From the IMG/VR virus record IMGVR_UViG_3300017768_000069, positions 1 to 26,429 of that record: a DNA stretch of 26,429 nt; one strand, given 5' to 3'. This DNA is from a virus. A program made the position numbers and the translations under genes. The notes under the pieces were generated by a model. That model had not been told where the DNA came from. It saw only the letters and a list, made by a program, of their open reading frames with translations, and searched no databases. Numbering within the stretch: position 1 is the first letter of the stretch; every line of letters begins with the position of its first letter. This document shows positions 13,648 to 21,371 of the stretch, piece after piece.

Positions 13648-14568
13648 CATTAGTTCAGTTAGACATGCAAGCATATTTATTTCTTGATCCGCCACGAACG
13701 CACCCTGATACTGATACTTAGCCAGAACAAGCACAGCAGCAGGAATAGAACCCGAAACCAGGGAATCATAAAGAGCATCGTAAATACGACGCAATAGAAC
13801 AGAAGTATCATTATCCAGGTTAGAAACAATCCACTTCCGGACTTCAGAGAAATTTTTCTCTTTAAGGTTTTTAATAAGATCATTTACTGCAACATCAGAG
13901 AACGTGGCAAGAATACCAGAATCAATTTTTCCACTGACAGAATATCGTTGACACTCGTTAAGAACACGTCTCCAATCAGGAAAGTGCTTATTGATAAGTT
14001 CTACCAGGACCTTGTTATCATATTCAATACCTTCTGAATCCAAGATTTGTTGGATACGTTTGAAGAACTGGGCGGCAATGGTTTGTCGATCTCTTCCTCT
14101 AATTCCGAATTCAACCACTGTGCAACGGGAATGAAGTGGTTCGAGGATTTTGTTTTTGTAGTTGCAGGTAAAGATGAATCGGCAGTTACCAACAAACTCC
14201 TCAATAAACGCCCGTAGGAGGAGTTGTACATCGTTGGACGTGTTATCAGCTTCGTCAATGATGATGACTTTGTGTTTTGCATCTGAAGAAAGCGAGACGG
14301 TCGAAGCGAAAGATTTCGCATTGTTTCTGACCGTATCGAGAAAACGTCCCTCATCGGATCCATTGATGACATAATAATCTACCCCCAGTTGATTGCATAG
14401 TGCCTTTGCTACTGTCGTCTTACCGATGCCTGGAGGACCGGCAAGTAACATATTTGGTATCTCTCCTCTATCTAGGAAAGATTGAAAAGTTTTTTTGGTA
14501 TTGTCAGGAAGTATACACTCTTCAATTGTTTTTGGTCGATATTTCTCGACCCAAATAAAATCACTCAT
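13627..14568 (-). CDS. gp44: Clamp loader large subunit gp44 (AAA+ ATPase)
   Basis: 313 residues from the ATG at 14568 (MSDFIWVEKYRPKTIEEC); the frame could begin at a TTG at 14580, but the ATG gives the normal clamp-loader start. Walker A is GPPGIGKT at 44-51, Walker B IIIDEADN at 102-109, and the SRC arginine-finger motif is at 147-149. It hydrolyses ATP to open and load the gp45 clamp with gp62. The length fits T4 gp44 (319). The C-terminal VECEFK is duplicated at the end of the next gene. Confidence 0.96.
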   Translation of the reverse strand: MSDFIWVEKYRPKTIEECILPDNTKKTFQSFLDRGEIPNMLLAGPPGIGKTTVAKALCNQLGVDYYVINGSDEGRFLDTVRNNAKSFASTVSLSSDAKHKVIIIDEADNTSNDVQLLLRAFIEEFVGNCRFIFTCNYKNKILEPLHSRCTVVEFGIRGRDRQTIAAQFFKRIQQILDSEGIEYDNKVLVELINKHFPDWRRVLNECQRYSVSGKIDSGILATFSDVAVNDLIKNLKEKNFSEVRKWIVSNLDNDTSVLLRRIYDALYDSLVSGSIPAAVLVLAKYQYQGAFVADQEINMLACLTELMVECEFK

Positions 14569-14570
14569 AA

Positions 14571-15098
14571 TCAAATCCAATCAGGTTTACGTTCAGGTTT
14601 GCGAAGATAATTATCCTTCACCCATGGTTTAGATGCAATATACCGTTTGTATGCGGTGAACGTATCTATTCTATCATCAAATTTCCATTCATCAGGCATG
14701 GCACGAGAAAAATTTTTTGCCATAGAATGACAAACAATTGCTAATTCCGTCTTACGATGAAATAATTTTTTAGCCTCAAACAAAGTATTAGTACATGTAT
14801 GAATTTTACCATATCGATGATAATATTCACTTGCTAATTCACAACCATGTTGAATCAACCAGGCAGTGTTGTAAAGATTTTCTGCAGCCCATTTAGTTGA
14901 TGGATGATTACGGAAAGCACCTTTTTTTGTGGCATATGGAGTTCCATCTGCTTTTGGAAGAGTGCCCCAATCATAGTACCATTTTGAAAAAATGATTGAG
15001 AGCATTTGACAAGATTCTAAAGGCATTTTGACAATATGTTTGTCGGGTAATACCATTGCAGAATTTTTTGGACATTGCTCTGTGGCAAAAATATTCAT
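14571..15098 (-). CDS. Conserved phage protein, unknown function
   Basis: 175 residues, ATG at 15098 overlapping the previous stop as ATGA. The sequence has a recognisable layout: MNIFATEQCPKNSAMVLPDK, then VKMPLESCQMLS, RNHPSTKWAAENLYN, RYGKIHTC and MPDEWK, followed by a C-terminal YKRYIASKPWVK. I recall this layout in many phage genomes as a protein without assigned function; it is faintly similar to a family annotated as pyrimidine-dimer glycosylase-like, but I cannot identify catalytic residues. Several conserved histidines, lysines and tryptophans suggest an enzyme or nucleic-acid-binding protein. It is located among replication genes. Confidence 0.7.
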   Translation of the reverse strand: MNIFATEQCPKNSAMVLPDKHIVKMPLESCQMLSIIFSKWYYDWGTLPKADGTPYATKKGAFRNHPSTKWAAENLYNTAWLIQHGCELASEYYHRYGKIHTCTNTLFEAKKLFHRKTELAIVCHSMAKNFSRAMPDEWKFDDRIDTFTAYKRYIASKPWVKDNYLRKPERKPDWI

Positions 15099-15238
15099 TT
15101 TTTTGATTTAATCCAGCAAGATTTGCATAACGAATTTTTGTATCTTTTCTCGGATGGGACATAGCATCCAACTTGAGGACATTGGTTTGCTGGTATCATG
15201 ATACCACATCCAACGCACCTTGTCTCCCACATCTTCAT
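15095..15238 (-). CDS. 47-residue zinc-ribbon-like protein
   Basis: A frame of 47 codons with ATG at 15238 overlapping the speD stop as ATGA and ending as ATGA with the next gene. The product has C8-x2-C11 (RCVGCG) and C38-x2-C41 (LCKSCW), plus C20 and C25, the spacing of a small zinc ribbon, with a basic tail (IKSKK). Such ribbons bind nucleic acid or protein partners. Coupling on both sides supports that it is a gene. Confidence 0.7.
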   Translation of the reverse strand: MKMWETRCVGCGIMIPANQCPQVGCYVPSEKRYKNSLCKSCWIKSKK

Positions 15239-15570
15239 ACTAAAGGTCGATTAAAAATTTCAGATACTAAATCTGTGGCACCCATTGCTTCATACATGTA
15301 AGTGGCACCAGATCTGGGATTTGTATGCTCCCCACAGGTAAACACATCACAGACTGCCATTCCATTTTCTGGCCAGGTATGAATACTAATGTGACTTTCG
15401 GCAAGAAGTGCTACGGCAGTTACTCCATAAGGATCAAACTTGTGAGAAGAAATATCCAATAAAGTACTTTCAGATAATTGAGCGGCATTCGCAAGAACAT
15501 TACGAATATGTGCCTCATCATCCAAGAATCCAAATGGACATCCCTTCAATGTAAAAAGAATGTGTCTCAT
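15235..15570 (-). CDS. speD: S-adenosylmethionine decarboxylase proenzyme SpeD
   Basis: 111 residues, the size of the short class of AdoMet decarboxylases. The self-cleavage site is E58-S59 in AESHISIHTWPE, which yields the pyruvoyl group on S59. H64 and C79 are spaced from S59 as the processing histidine and catalytic cysteine are in the Thermotoga enzyme. It makes decarboxylated AdoMet for spermidine synthesis. Polyamines neutralise DNA and could help packaging or host metabolism; this is inference. It is a common auxiliary metabolic gene of cyanophages and is coupled to gp45 upstream by ATGA. Confidence 0.94.
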   Translation of the reverse strand: MRHILFTLKGCPFGFLDDEAHIRNVLANAAQLSESTLLDISSHKFDPYGVTAVALLAESHISIHTWPENGMAVCDVFTCGEHTNPRSGATYMYEAMGATDLVSEIFNRPLV

Positions 15571-16232
15571 CCAAATGTAGAGTCTGGTTCTAGAGCAATA
15601 TAATACTTCAAATCATGATTTGAATTAGTGAATTTGGACAGTAGTTTAGATGAAACAACGACATCATAAGCACCAGGAATAATTTTGATGTTTTCAATCT
15701 TGAAATTAAATGTAAACTGCTTATCAGTTTCACCAACAACTTCGGCATACTCAATAGAAGTATCGTTTTTCTTATCACGAACAACTAATTTAATTACACC
15801 TGCTTCTCCAACAGCACAAAGATCGGGAAGTTGATATACTGCTGCTGCTTTCAACAACTTTTCAAGTGTCACACTATCCAATTGAAAACAAACATCCTGT
15901 GATGGAAGTTGAATTGCTTTCTCGGGAGGAGAGATAATAACATTTGGATCAGCATAAAAATATTTGACCCGGCGTTTACCCTCACGAATATTAACATAAG
16001 AGTCTGGAGAGAAATCCATTTCAGGATCTTGGTGGAGACTCAGACCATTCAAGAACTGATTTAAATCATAGATTGCAAAGTCACGAGGAAAATCTTCTTT
16101 GATTTCTGCCTCGGCAAGAATGTTCTTAGCAACAGAAATAGTGCGAAGTTGATTACCCTGTTTTACAAGAATAGATTGATTGATAGAAGAAAAGTTCTTG
16201 AGGATATTCAAAGTTTTTTCAGACAGTTTCAT
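15567..16232 (-). CDS. gp45: Sliding clamp gp45
   Basis: 221 residues from the ATG at 16232 (MKLSEKTLNILKNFSSIN), which matches the T4 gp45 N-terminus MKLSKDT and its length (228). A second ATG at 16253 would add seven residues and overlaps the upstream stop as ATGA; it may be used for coupling. Two clamp-like domains of alternating strands and helices follow. The clamp is a trimeric ring for gp43 and, together with gp55, an activator of late transcription. Confidence 0.92.
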   Translation of the reverse strand: MKLSEKTLNILKNFSSINQSILVKQGNQLRTISVAKNILAEAEIKEDFPRDFAIYDLNQFLNGLSLHQDPEMDFSPDSYVNIREGKRRVKYFYADPNVIISPPEKAIQLPSQDVCFQLDSVTLEKLLKAAAVYQLPDLCAVGEAGVIKLVVRDKKNDTSIEYAEVVGETDKQFTFNFKIENIKIIPGAYDVVVSSKLLSKFTNSNHDLKYYIALEPDSTFG

Positions 16233-16249
16233 TGTTTTTTGACGAAGTT

Positions 16250-16738
16250 TCATTGGGGGTAAGTTTCACGTTTTGCATTCTTATCGTTGAAATGCATCAG
16301 AAGAACAGCATAATGCAAGATCTTCATAATGTCACGACGAGCAGTACCTTTCTTATCATAACGAGAGGCATACTTCAGGATGTTACTGCGACAGAAGGAT
16401 TCACCATCACCACATGCTTCAATCAGATCAAGTGTCTGGATTTTATCATCACCAGATGAATAGTGAGCATTGTATGTTCCAGAAATATAATCTCGAAGTT
16501 CCTTGAGGATCTCATCCTCACTATATTTGTATCTATTAGGATCTTGATTCATAGTTAAAGTAAATTCGTGTTTTTCGTGAATGTCACTCCAAAAATCTTC
16601 CCAGTCTGATTTTGTGGCAGAGTGAATCTCTTCAAAAGGACTTTTTTTATTCGGATCATCACGATCATATTCGTAATAGTGTTCAGAGTGTTCAATCATG
16701 TATAGTTCATCATAAAGTAGACTCCATGCATTAACCAT
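16250..16738 (-). CDS. DUF3310-containing protein
   Basis: 162 residues from the ATG at 16738, preceded by GGAGG at 12 nt; the frame extends further upstream but into cobS. The C-terminal half has the DUF3310 pattern: AHYSSGDDKIQTLDLIEACG, then RSNILKYASRYDKKG and DIMKILHYAVLLMHF. In other phages this domain is found alone or next to nucleotide-metabolism functions, but its activity is not established. The N-terminal half is acidic (EHYYEYDRDDPNKKSPFEE). It sits between cobS and gp45. Confidence 0.85.
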   Translation of the reverse strand: MVNAWSLLYDELYMIEHSEHYYEYDRDDPNKKSPFEEIHSATKSDWEDFWSDIHEKHEFTLTMNQDPNRYKYSEDEILKELRDYISGTYNAHYSSGDDKIQTLDLIEACGDGESFCRSNILKYASRYDKKGTARRDIMKILHYAVLLMHFNDKNAKRETYPQ

Positions 16739-16742
16739 TATA

Positions 16743-17834
16743 TCAGGCAACCTCCTGCTCGTCAACGGGAAGTTGGAAGTCAGCATCTACTTTATCATAC
16801 AGTTCCATAAAAGATTGTTTAGTTTCATCATCAAAACGATTGATACAACTTTGAATTGCTTTTGCTTTGTCACCAAAAATGCTGTAGGCACGAATAATAT
16901 GAGTCAGACGACGAGTGCTGATAATCTCATCAATACCCCCATCATAGAAAGTTTTGCGAATGATATCTGCCCAATCAACTAGACGAGAAATAAAGTTGTC
17001 ATCATCGATACCAAGACCATTAGAAATCTTAGAAAGAATCTTTGCTTCACTCGCAGGAGCAGGATAAGATTGTTCAAAGGTTACAGGGAATCGTTCAAGG
17101 AAGGCTTCGTTGAGCACGTTAGTTCCAATGAATCGTCCATCATCTGAACCTTTACCTTTAGTGTTTGCGGTTGCGATGACGTTGAAACCTGCACTGGGGC
17201 GGATAAACTTCCCAATTTTTTTAAGGAAGACTCCATTTCCTTCAAGGATGCTTTGGAGACAGAGAATTTTATTAGAGGCAAGGTCGATCTCGTCAAGGAG
17301 CAAGATAGCTCCTCGTTGGAGTGCTTCAATGACTGGTCCATTGTGCCAGACGGTTGCACCATCAACGAGGCGGAAACCGCCAATAAGATCATCTTCATCA
17401 GTTTCAATAGTAATGTTTACACGGATAAGTTCCCTACCCAATTGAGCACATGCTTGCTCAACCGAAAACGTTTTGCCGTTACCAGAGAGGCCCGTAATGA
17501 ACGTCGGATAGAATAGACGGGACTGAATAATTTTTTTAAGATCACCGAAATTGCCAAACTTGACGAAGGTATCATCTTTCAGAGGGATAAGGTTCTGTTC
17601 AATAGCAGGGAGAGCAGCAGGTGCCTGATAAGTTTTTTCGATTTGGTCTACCTTTTCTTGTGTGACTTCAAGATTCCACTTACCACGACCAATCTTATAC
17701 TGATCAAGTTTTTTAGTAACAGTTTGATAATTGCCACCGTTCATGGCACACCAGGCACGAATATCACCACTTGTAATTGAATCTCCGTAAAGTCCTTGAA
17801 GGGAGGTACGAACATAATCAGAAGACAGAGGCAT
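16743..17834 (-). CDS. cobS: CobS-like AAA+ ATPase (MoxR family)
   Basis: 363 residues from the ATG at 17834; a TTG at 17855 is close to the predicted transcription start, so the ATG is preferred. After a 100-residue N-terminal domain, the MoxR-type AAA+ core has Walker A GLSGNGKT near 115-122, Walker B LLLDEIDLA, sensor 1 IATANTKG and an arginine-rich finger region. It is similar to the CobS subunit of aerobic cobaltochelatase, which inserts cobalt in cobalamin synthesis with CobT and CobN. A CobT-like gene is upstream. Whether the phage pair acts on cobalt, on another chelatase or as a general MoxR/VWA chaperone is open. Confidence 0.88.
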   Translation of the reverse strand: MPLSSDYVRTSLQGLYGDSITSGDIRAWCAMNGGNYQTVTKKLDQYKIGRGKWNLEVTQEKVDQIEKTYQAPAALPAIEQNLIPLKDDTFVKFGNFGDLKKIIQSRLFYPTFITGLSGNGKTFSVEQACAQLGRELIRVNITIETDEDDLIGGFRLVDGATVWHNGPVIEALQRGAILLLDEIDLASNKILCLQSILEGNGVFLKKIGKFIRPSAGFNVIATANTKGKGSDDGRFIGTNVLNEAFLERFPVTFEQSYPAPASEAKILSKISNGLGIDDDNFISRLVDWADIIRKTFYDGGIDEIISTRRLTHIIRAYSIFGDKAKAIQSCINRFDDETKQSFMELYDKVDADFQLPVDEQEVA

Positions 17835-17863
17835 GATGTAGGGTGTTTGTTTCAACTGAAGTT

Positions 17864-17869
17864 ATTATA
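17864..17869 (-). promoter_or_regulatory. Candidate -10 box (TATAAT) before cobS
   Basis: A TATAAT on the minus strand lies in the gap between the 80-residue gene and cobS. No convincing -35 box is seen at the right distance, so another activator may be needed. The predicted start near 17857 supports the ATG at 17834. Confidence 0.4.
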
Positions 17870-17906
17870 GAGCAAATTTGAATTGATTGTGTGTTAGGTG
17901 GACACT

Positions 17907-18149
17907 TCAAGAATTGTCCAATACCTCTTCAATTTCACTAATCAATCTCTTTTTACTATGTCTTTTGTCAAGTTCTACTCCCAACTCTCTACCATACTCT
18001 TCAAGTTCACCTTTACTCATTTCTTCCAAAGGACTAGCTTCAGTGAGAACTTCCTCTTCTGGAGTAACAAGAACTTCCTCTACAACAGGTTCTGGTGCGG
18101 GAGCAGGTGCTGGTTTTTGTCCACCTAGTAAATCTCCAAATCTAGACAT
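17907..18149 (-). CDS. Small acidic proline-rich protein, probably late and virion-related
   Basis: 80 residues, ATG at 18149 with AGGT upstream. It begins MSRFGDLLGGQ, has a proline-alanine stretch (KPAPAPAPEPVVEE), then an acidic linker, and ends with a helical SAP-like or LEM-like module (MSKGELEEYGRELGVELDKR then KKRLISEIEEVL). A GATAAATA late motif sits 25 nt upstream, which suggests late expression and so a structural or assembly role. It separates the CobT-like and CobS-like genes. Function unknown. Confidence 0.75.
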   Translation of the reverse strand: MSRFGDLLGGQKPAPAPAPEPVVEEVLVTPEEEVLTEASPLEEMSKGELEEYGRELGVELDKRHSKKRLISEIEEVLDNS

Positions 18150-18173
18150 TTTTTTTACCTATTACTATAAAAA

Positions 18174-18181
18174 TATTTATC
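18174..18181 (-). promoter_or_regulatory. Candidate late promoter GATAAATA before the 80-aa gene
   Basis: The motif lies at the end of the upstream gene and in the short intergenic space, with a predicted start near 18168 and a leader of about 19 nt that contains AGGT. The position relative to the start codon is right for a late promoter. Confidence 0.55.
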
Positions 18182-20285
18182 ATGCAATGAGTTCTACAAA
18201 CTCTCCAAGAATCTTCTTGTTCATTTTTTTAGACTTCAAACTTTTTGCAAATGCATTCTTGATCTGTGATTTAGTGGCAGAATCATCTACAGAAAAACTA
18301 GAGTTGTTAGAAACTGCCGTGGCAGAAATACCGAAGTATTTGTGATAACCAGTATCAGTCAAAGAAATTGATTTTTCTTTTCTCCAAGTTTTGATAAGTT
18401 CTTCTTTCTCAGAAAAATTCTTAGAGTATCCGATAAAAGATCCAATTTCCCTAGGAGGAAGAATACGAATACCAATAAAGTTTACATCAGTCAATCGATG
18501 ACGAAGATTGTTGAGTAAAACAGTTGTAAAGTTGGCATAGTGATCATATGTGCTATCCAACTTGTAAGTATTTCCTGTCTTACGATCACGAAGAAAAGAA
18601 TTTTGAGACGGCCACAATTCACAGATTGTACTATCCTCCTCCCAAGGACGATGAACTTCCTTGTAAACTTTTAGAGGTGCTCCCTCACCATCAGTCAAAA
18701 TAACACACTGAACTTTTTGAAGTTTGTTTTCCCTTTTAAACTTAGGTAAGATTTCATGCAAACACATAAGACTTTCATTCAGGGGAGTACCAGACAAACC
18801 CATACCCAGTGGTATTGGATATTCAATATAAGTTCTGAAAGAATAAACAATACGAAAAATAGTTTCCATTTGTTTTTCAAGTTCTCTAGAATTTGTCTTA
18901 CTGGTAAGAATATTCATCAGAGAAAACATTCTACCAATAGAAAATACACCAAGACGATATTCTGAACATGACCTCGGATCATCAATATGTTTCTGATTTG
19001 GATACTCATTTGTAAAAGCATAAACATCAAAAGGAATGTTTACTTTTTTACAAAACCAAACAAGATTAAAAAGTTGTTTGACAGTATCAAGCATGATATC
19101 AGCCATAGATCCAGACCAGTCCAAGATAAAGACAAGTCCGTGATTTTTACCGTCAGGAATTACCGAGACTTTTTTAAACAAGTCTTCATTGTATCGATAA
19201 GTGTGTAGTTTGCCTGTATCAAGAACTCCAGTCCTACTAGTAGTAGCACGAGAGTAAGAGTCTGCAGACTTACGGCACTCGAACTCTTTGACGAGGTAGT
19301 TGACCTCTTTCTGTGCGGATCGTTTGAATTCATTGTACTTTACATCTATCCATTCAAAAATTGTAGAATCTACTTGACTCCAGGTATCATCACAATTCTT
19401 GTGAATCTCCTCATTAGGGATAATAATATTATCAATATTTACTTTAGGAATTTCATAATACGCAGTCTCCTGACCAACCTCATCAATCAATTCTTTCAAA
19501 GATTCCTCAAAATTATCCATAGTCTTAGTTTCAGGTTCTTCATCACCTTCAACTTCATTACTACCATCACTATAAGAATTACTTACTTCAGAATTTTCAG
19601 AACTATCTTTTTCTGATTGATCCTCTGGATCAGAGTGTCCCATCTGCTGTTCGGATTGTTTATCAGAACTATCTTCACTTTCGCCCTCCTGCTCATTTTG
19701 ATTTTGAGGAATATTTACCTTTGGTTTCTCTTGCTGTTCCTTTTTACAAAACTTGTAAAGAACCTCGGCAGATAAAAGAACATCTTCAAAGGTTTCACAT
19801 TCACCAATCATACGAACAATAGGCATCTCATCATATTCTTGAAAAGAAATATCACAAAAACTACCAATCTTGAAATAAAGATTTACACGATCCGCAAGAT
19901 TCATCTTAGAAACGTCTTCGTTTTCGAGACAGAAAAAATCTTCGTCGGCAAGTTCTTTATATCCACGATAAAAAGTTTTGCTGATACCGGCATAACGACG
20001 TTTCATCAGTTTTTCAATACGAACGTCTTCGACAATATTGACAAACTGTGGTGGAATCTTACGATCTTTAATCCAATTCTCATCAGGAGTATAAAGGGCA
20101 TGTCCGACTTCATGTCCGACAAGCATATCATATACTTCATTGCTTGCTTTCTCCCACATAGGAAGCGTCAATACTCGTGTATGAACATTGAAACAAGCAG
20201 TCTCTACTTTCTTGTGCTCCACGATCAAATCTTCGGTAGCAAGAAGTTTAGCAAGTTGTGACTTGATTTCGTGGGAGACTGCCAT
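18180..20285 (-). CDS. CobT-like protein with metallopeptidase motif and VWA domain
   Basis: 701 residues. The N-terminus has a zinc-binding HEVGH at 58-62, preceded by TRVLTLPMW, like peptidase-type VWA proteins. A highly acidic, Ser/Glu/Gln-rich linker at about 195-265 (EGESEDSSDKQSEQQ and on) resembles that of CobT. The C-terminal part is a von Willebrand A domain with the MIDAS start FILDWSGSM near 389-397, and LTDGEGAPL later. CobT and its relatives pair with CobS-type AAA+ ATPases, and cobS lies just downstream. Annotators of cyanophages often call it a peptidase. The pair might remodel a chelatase or another large host complex; substrate unknown. Strong ribosome-binding site not seen. 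Confidence 0.85.
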   Translation of the reverse strand: MAVSHEIKSQLAKLLATEDLIVEHKKVETACFNVHTRVLTLPMWEKASNEVYDMLVGHEVGHALYTPDENWIKDRKIPPQFVNIVEDVRIEKLMKRRYAGISKTFYRGYKELADEDFFCLENEDVSKMNLADRVNLYFKIGSFCDISFQEYDEMPIVRMIGECETFEDVLLSAEVLYKFCKKEQQEKPKVNIPQNQNEQEGESEDSSDKQSEQQMGHSDPEDQSEKDSSENSEVSNSYSDGSNEVEGDEEPETKTMDNFEESLKELIDEVGQETAYYEIPKVNIDNIIIPNEEIHKNCDDTWSQVDSTIFEWIDVKYNEFKRSAQKEVNYLVKEFECRKSADSYSRATTSRTGVLDTGKLHTYRYNEDLFKKVSVIPDGKNHGLVFILDWSGSMADIMLDTVKQLFNLVWFCKKVNIPFDVYAFTNEYPNQKHIDDPRSCSEYRLGVFSIGRMFSLMNILTSKTNSRELEKQMETIFRIVYSFRTYIEYPIPLGMGLSGTPLNESLMCLHEILPKFKRENKLQKVQCVILTDGEGAPLKVYKEVHRPWEEDSTICELWPSQNSFLRDRKTGNTYKLDSTYDHYANFTTVLLNNLRHRLTDVNFIGIRILPPREIGSFIGYSKNFSEKEELIKTWRKEKSISLTDTGYHKYFGISATAVSNNSSFSVDDSATKSQIKNAFAKSLKSKKMNKKILGEFVELIA

Positions 20286-20294
20286 CAGTTCGTT

Positions 20295-20456
20295 TCAGAT
20301 GAATCCAATATACGACGAAACCTCCCGTTTAGGGGAGGTCATGTGACGGTTTTTCAACTGTCTGAGAGATTCTTTTCTAGATCGTAGACGACCCTTACAG
20401 GTCCCTCTACCTTTTTTATCTTTACCAGAGTTGTGTTGCCAATTTGGTGTTTTCAT
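20295..20456 (-). CDS. 53-residue basic protein
   Basis: A frame of 53 codons, ATG at 20456 overlapping the previous stop as TAATG. The product is strongly basic: MKTPNWQHNSGKDKKGRGTC, then KGRLRSRKESLRQLKNRH. It could bind nucleic acid. The gene contains a 7-bp hairpin (ACCTCCC at 20320-20326 and GGGAGGT at 20333-20339), about 35 nt before the start of the CobT-like gene, which may influence translation of that gene. No family recognised. Confidence 0.6.
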   Translation of the reverse strand: MKTPNWQHNSGKDKKGRGTCKGRLRSRKESLRQLKNRHMTSPKREVSSYIGFI

Positions 20457-20692
20457 TAGATTAGATCTCGGTCTTGTAGATAATGAAGTGTTTCTTTTAA
20501 AGATCCTCTATGATGAACTCCGATTGCTATCTGAGGATACTCTGCTTCAGATCCAAATTCTTCTCTGAATTGATTTTCGTTAAATTCTTTATTTAAGAAA
20601 TATTCATGAAAATCATTGTAAATGCTTGCGAGAAGCATAGCAGCTCGTTCGCATTCTTGATTACCATTACTGTAAATCCATGCCTGTGTCAT
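20456..20692 (-). CDS. Glutaredoxin-like protein
   Basis: 78 residues with a glutaredoxin-like layout: AWIYSNGNQECERAAMLL for strand, active-site loop and helix, then AEYPQIAIGVHHRGSLKETL for the cis-proline, beta strands and last helix (GSLKETLHYLQDRDLI). The usual CxxC is replaced by NQEC, so only the second cysteine is kept; dithiol reduction of ribonucleotide reductase is therefore doubtful and a monothiol or structural role may fit better. ATG at 20692, overlapping the upstream stop as ATGA. Confidence 0.75.
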   Translation of the reverse strand: MTQAWIYSNGNQECERAAMLLASIYNDFHEYFLNKEFNENQFREEFGSEAEYPQIAIGVHHRGSLKETLHYLQDRDLI

Positions 20693-20841
20693 TTCTTTTC
20701 GTGGTTATATTCGATTACAATTTTTTCATGTTGGGTGGTTCTATCACAACAAATATAATGCTTTGCTTCAGCACCCAATATCTTACAAATATTATCTAGT
20801 TGCATTCCAACAGCAAACTTTCTAAAATCGTCGTCAGTCAC
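20689..20841 (-). CDS. 50-residue protein with GTG start, unknown function
   Basis: A frame of 50 codons starting with GTG at 20841, preceded closely by GGAGG; it overlaps the upstream stop by 8 nt and its stop overlaps the next ATG as ATGA. The product reads VTDDDFRKFAVGMQLDNICK and then AEAKHYICCDRTTQHE. There are three cysteines but no clear metal motif. An ATG 12 codons later is an alternative start. Gap-filling and coupling support it. Confidence 0.55.
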   Translation of the reverse strand: MTDDDFRKFAVGMQLDNICKILGAEAKHYICCDRTTQHEKIVIEYNHEKK

Positions 20842-21148
20842 GTTGCCTCCAGTCATCTGGTTTGTCTTGATGGAACCAGTCTATCACATCATCGGCAGAA
20901 TCAAAACCTGTCCTATAATTGTTAGGATCAGGATCTCCTAATCCCATCTTATTCATAAAATCATCCATAGTACCCTCTTCAATGTCATGTGCTGCCTGAC
21001 GCCTTGCCTTGTTTAACCAGTCTCTAGCAGTTGTATGAGATTTAGCAAGTTTCTCTGCCCAAATCATGTCTTCTAGTTTGACTTCTTCCTTGTTAGCAAT
21101 CTTCTTACAGATGAACTCCAATCGGAGTCTGTATTGAGTAGATAGCAT
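20834..21148 (-). CDS. Conserved cyanophage protein of unknown function
   Basis: 104 residues, ATG at 21148, one base after the upstream stop. The N-terminal two thirds are helical (YRLRLEFICKKIANKEEVKL, then MIWAEKLAKSHTTARDWLNK), followed by an acidic tail (DDFMNKMGLGDPDPNN and DDVIDWFHQDKPDDW). No motif known to me. It is part of the run of small genes downstream of gp46. Confidence 0.75.
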   Translation of the reverse strand: MLSTQYRLRLEFICKKIANKEEVKLEDMIWAEKLAKSHTTARDWLNKARRQAAHDIEEGTMDDFMNKMGLGDPDPNNYRTGFDSADDVIDWFHQDKPDDWRQRD

Positions 21149-21149
21149 A

Positions 21150-21344
21150 TTATTCCCGCAGTTTAAGTTCTAGATCTTCAAGTCTATGATATTCGGCATG
21201 TGCTCGTTCTTGACGAGTACAAACAATGTTGAGAATATCATTCATAATAATATCGTTTTCAATGTAATCGTCAAGGTACTTGTCGATTGCTTCCTTCAAA
21301 TATCTATATCTGTGCCATTCAGGACTATATGGTTTGTAGTTCAT
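21150..21344 (-). CDS. Conserved cyanophage protein of unknown function
   Basis: 64 residues, ATG at 21344. The sequence (YKPYSPEWHRYRYLKEAIDK, then DILNIVCTRQERAHAEYHRL) looks like a helical hairpin. No motif assigns a role. It follows gp46 after a 27-nt gap with a CTAAATAA sequence that is only weakly like a late promoter. Confidence 0.75.
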   Translation of the reverse strand: MNYKPYSPEWHRYRYLKEAIDKYLDDYIENDIIMNDILNIVCTRQERAHAEYHRLEDLELKLRE

Positions 21345-21371
21345 AATCTAACCATGGATGTATAAAATTAT

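Noticed and set aside
13674-13681. AATAAATA near the 3' end of gp44 as late promoter
   Set aside because: Within a coding region, not followed by a gene that looks late; similar matches are expected by chance in this AT-rich sequence.
14580-14580. TTG start for gp44
   Set aside because: The ATG at 14568 gives the normal clamp-loader N-terminus and lies just after the previous stop.
17900-17921. Possible terminator hairpin after the 80-aa gene
   Set aside because: Only a 5-bp stem (GGACA/TGTCC) without a following T-run.
17887-18345. 152-codon plus-strand frame over the 80-aa gene and the end of the CobT-like gene
   Set aside because: Serine-rich complement of two real minus-strand genes; no start context.
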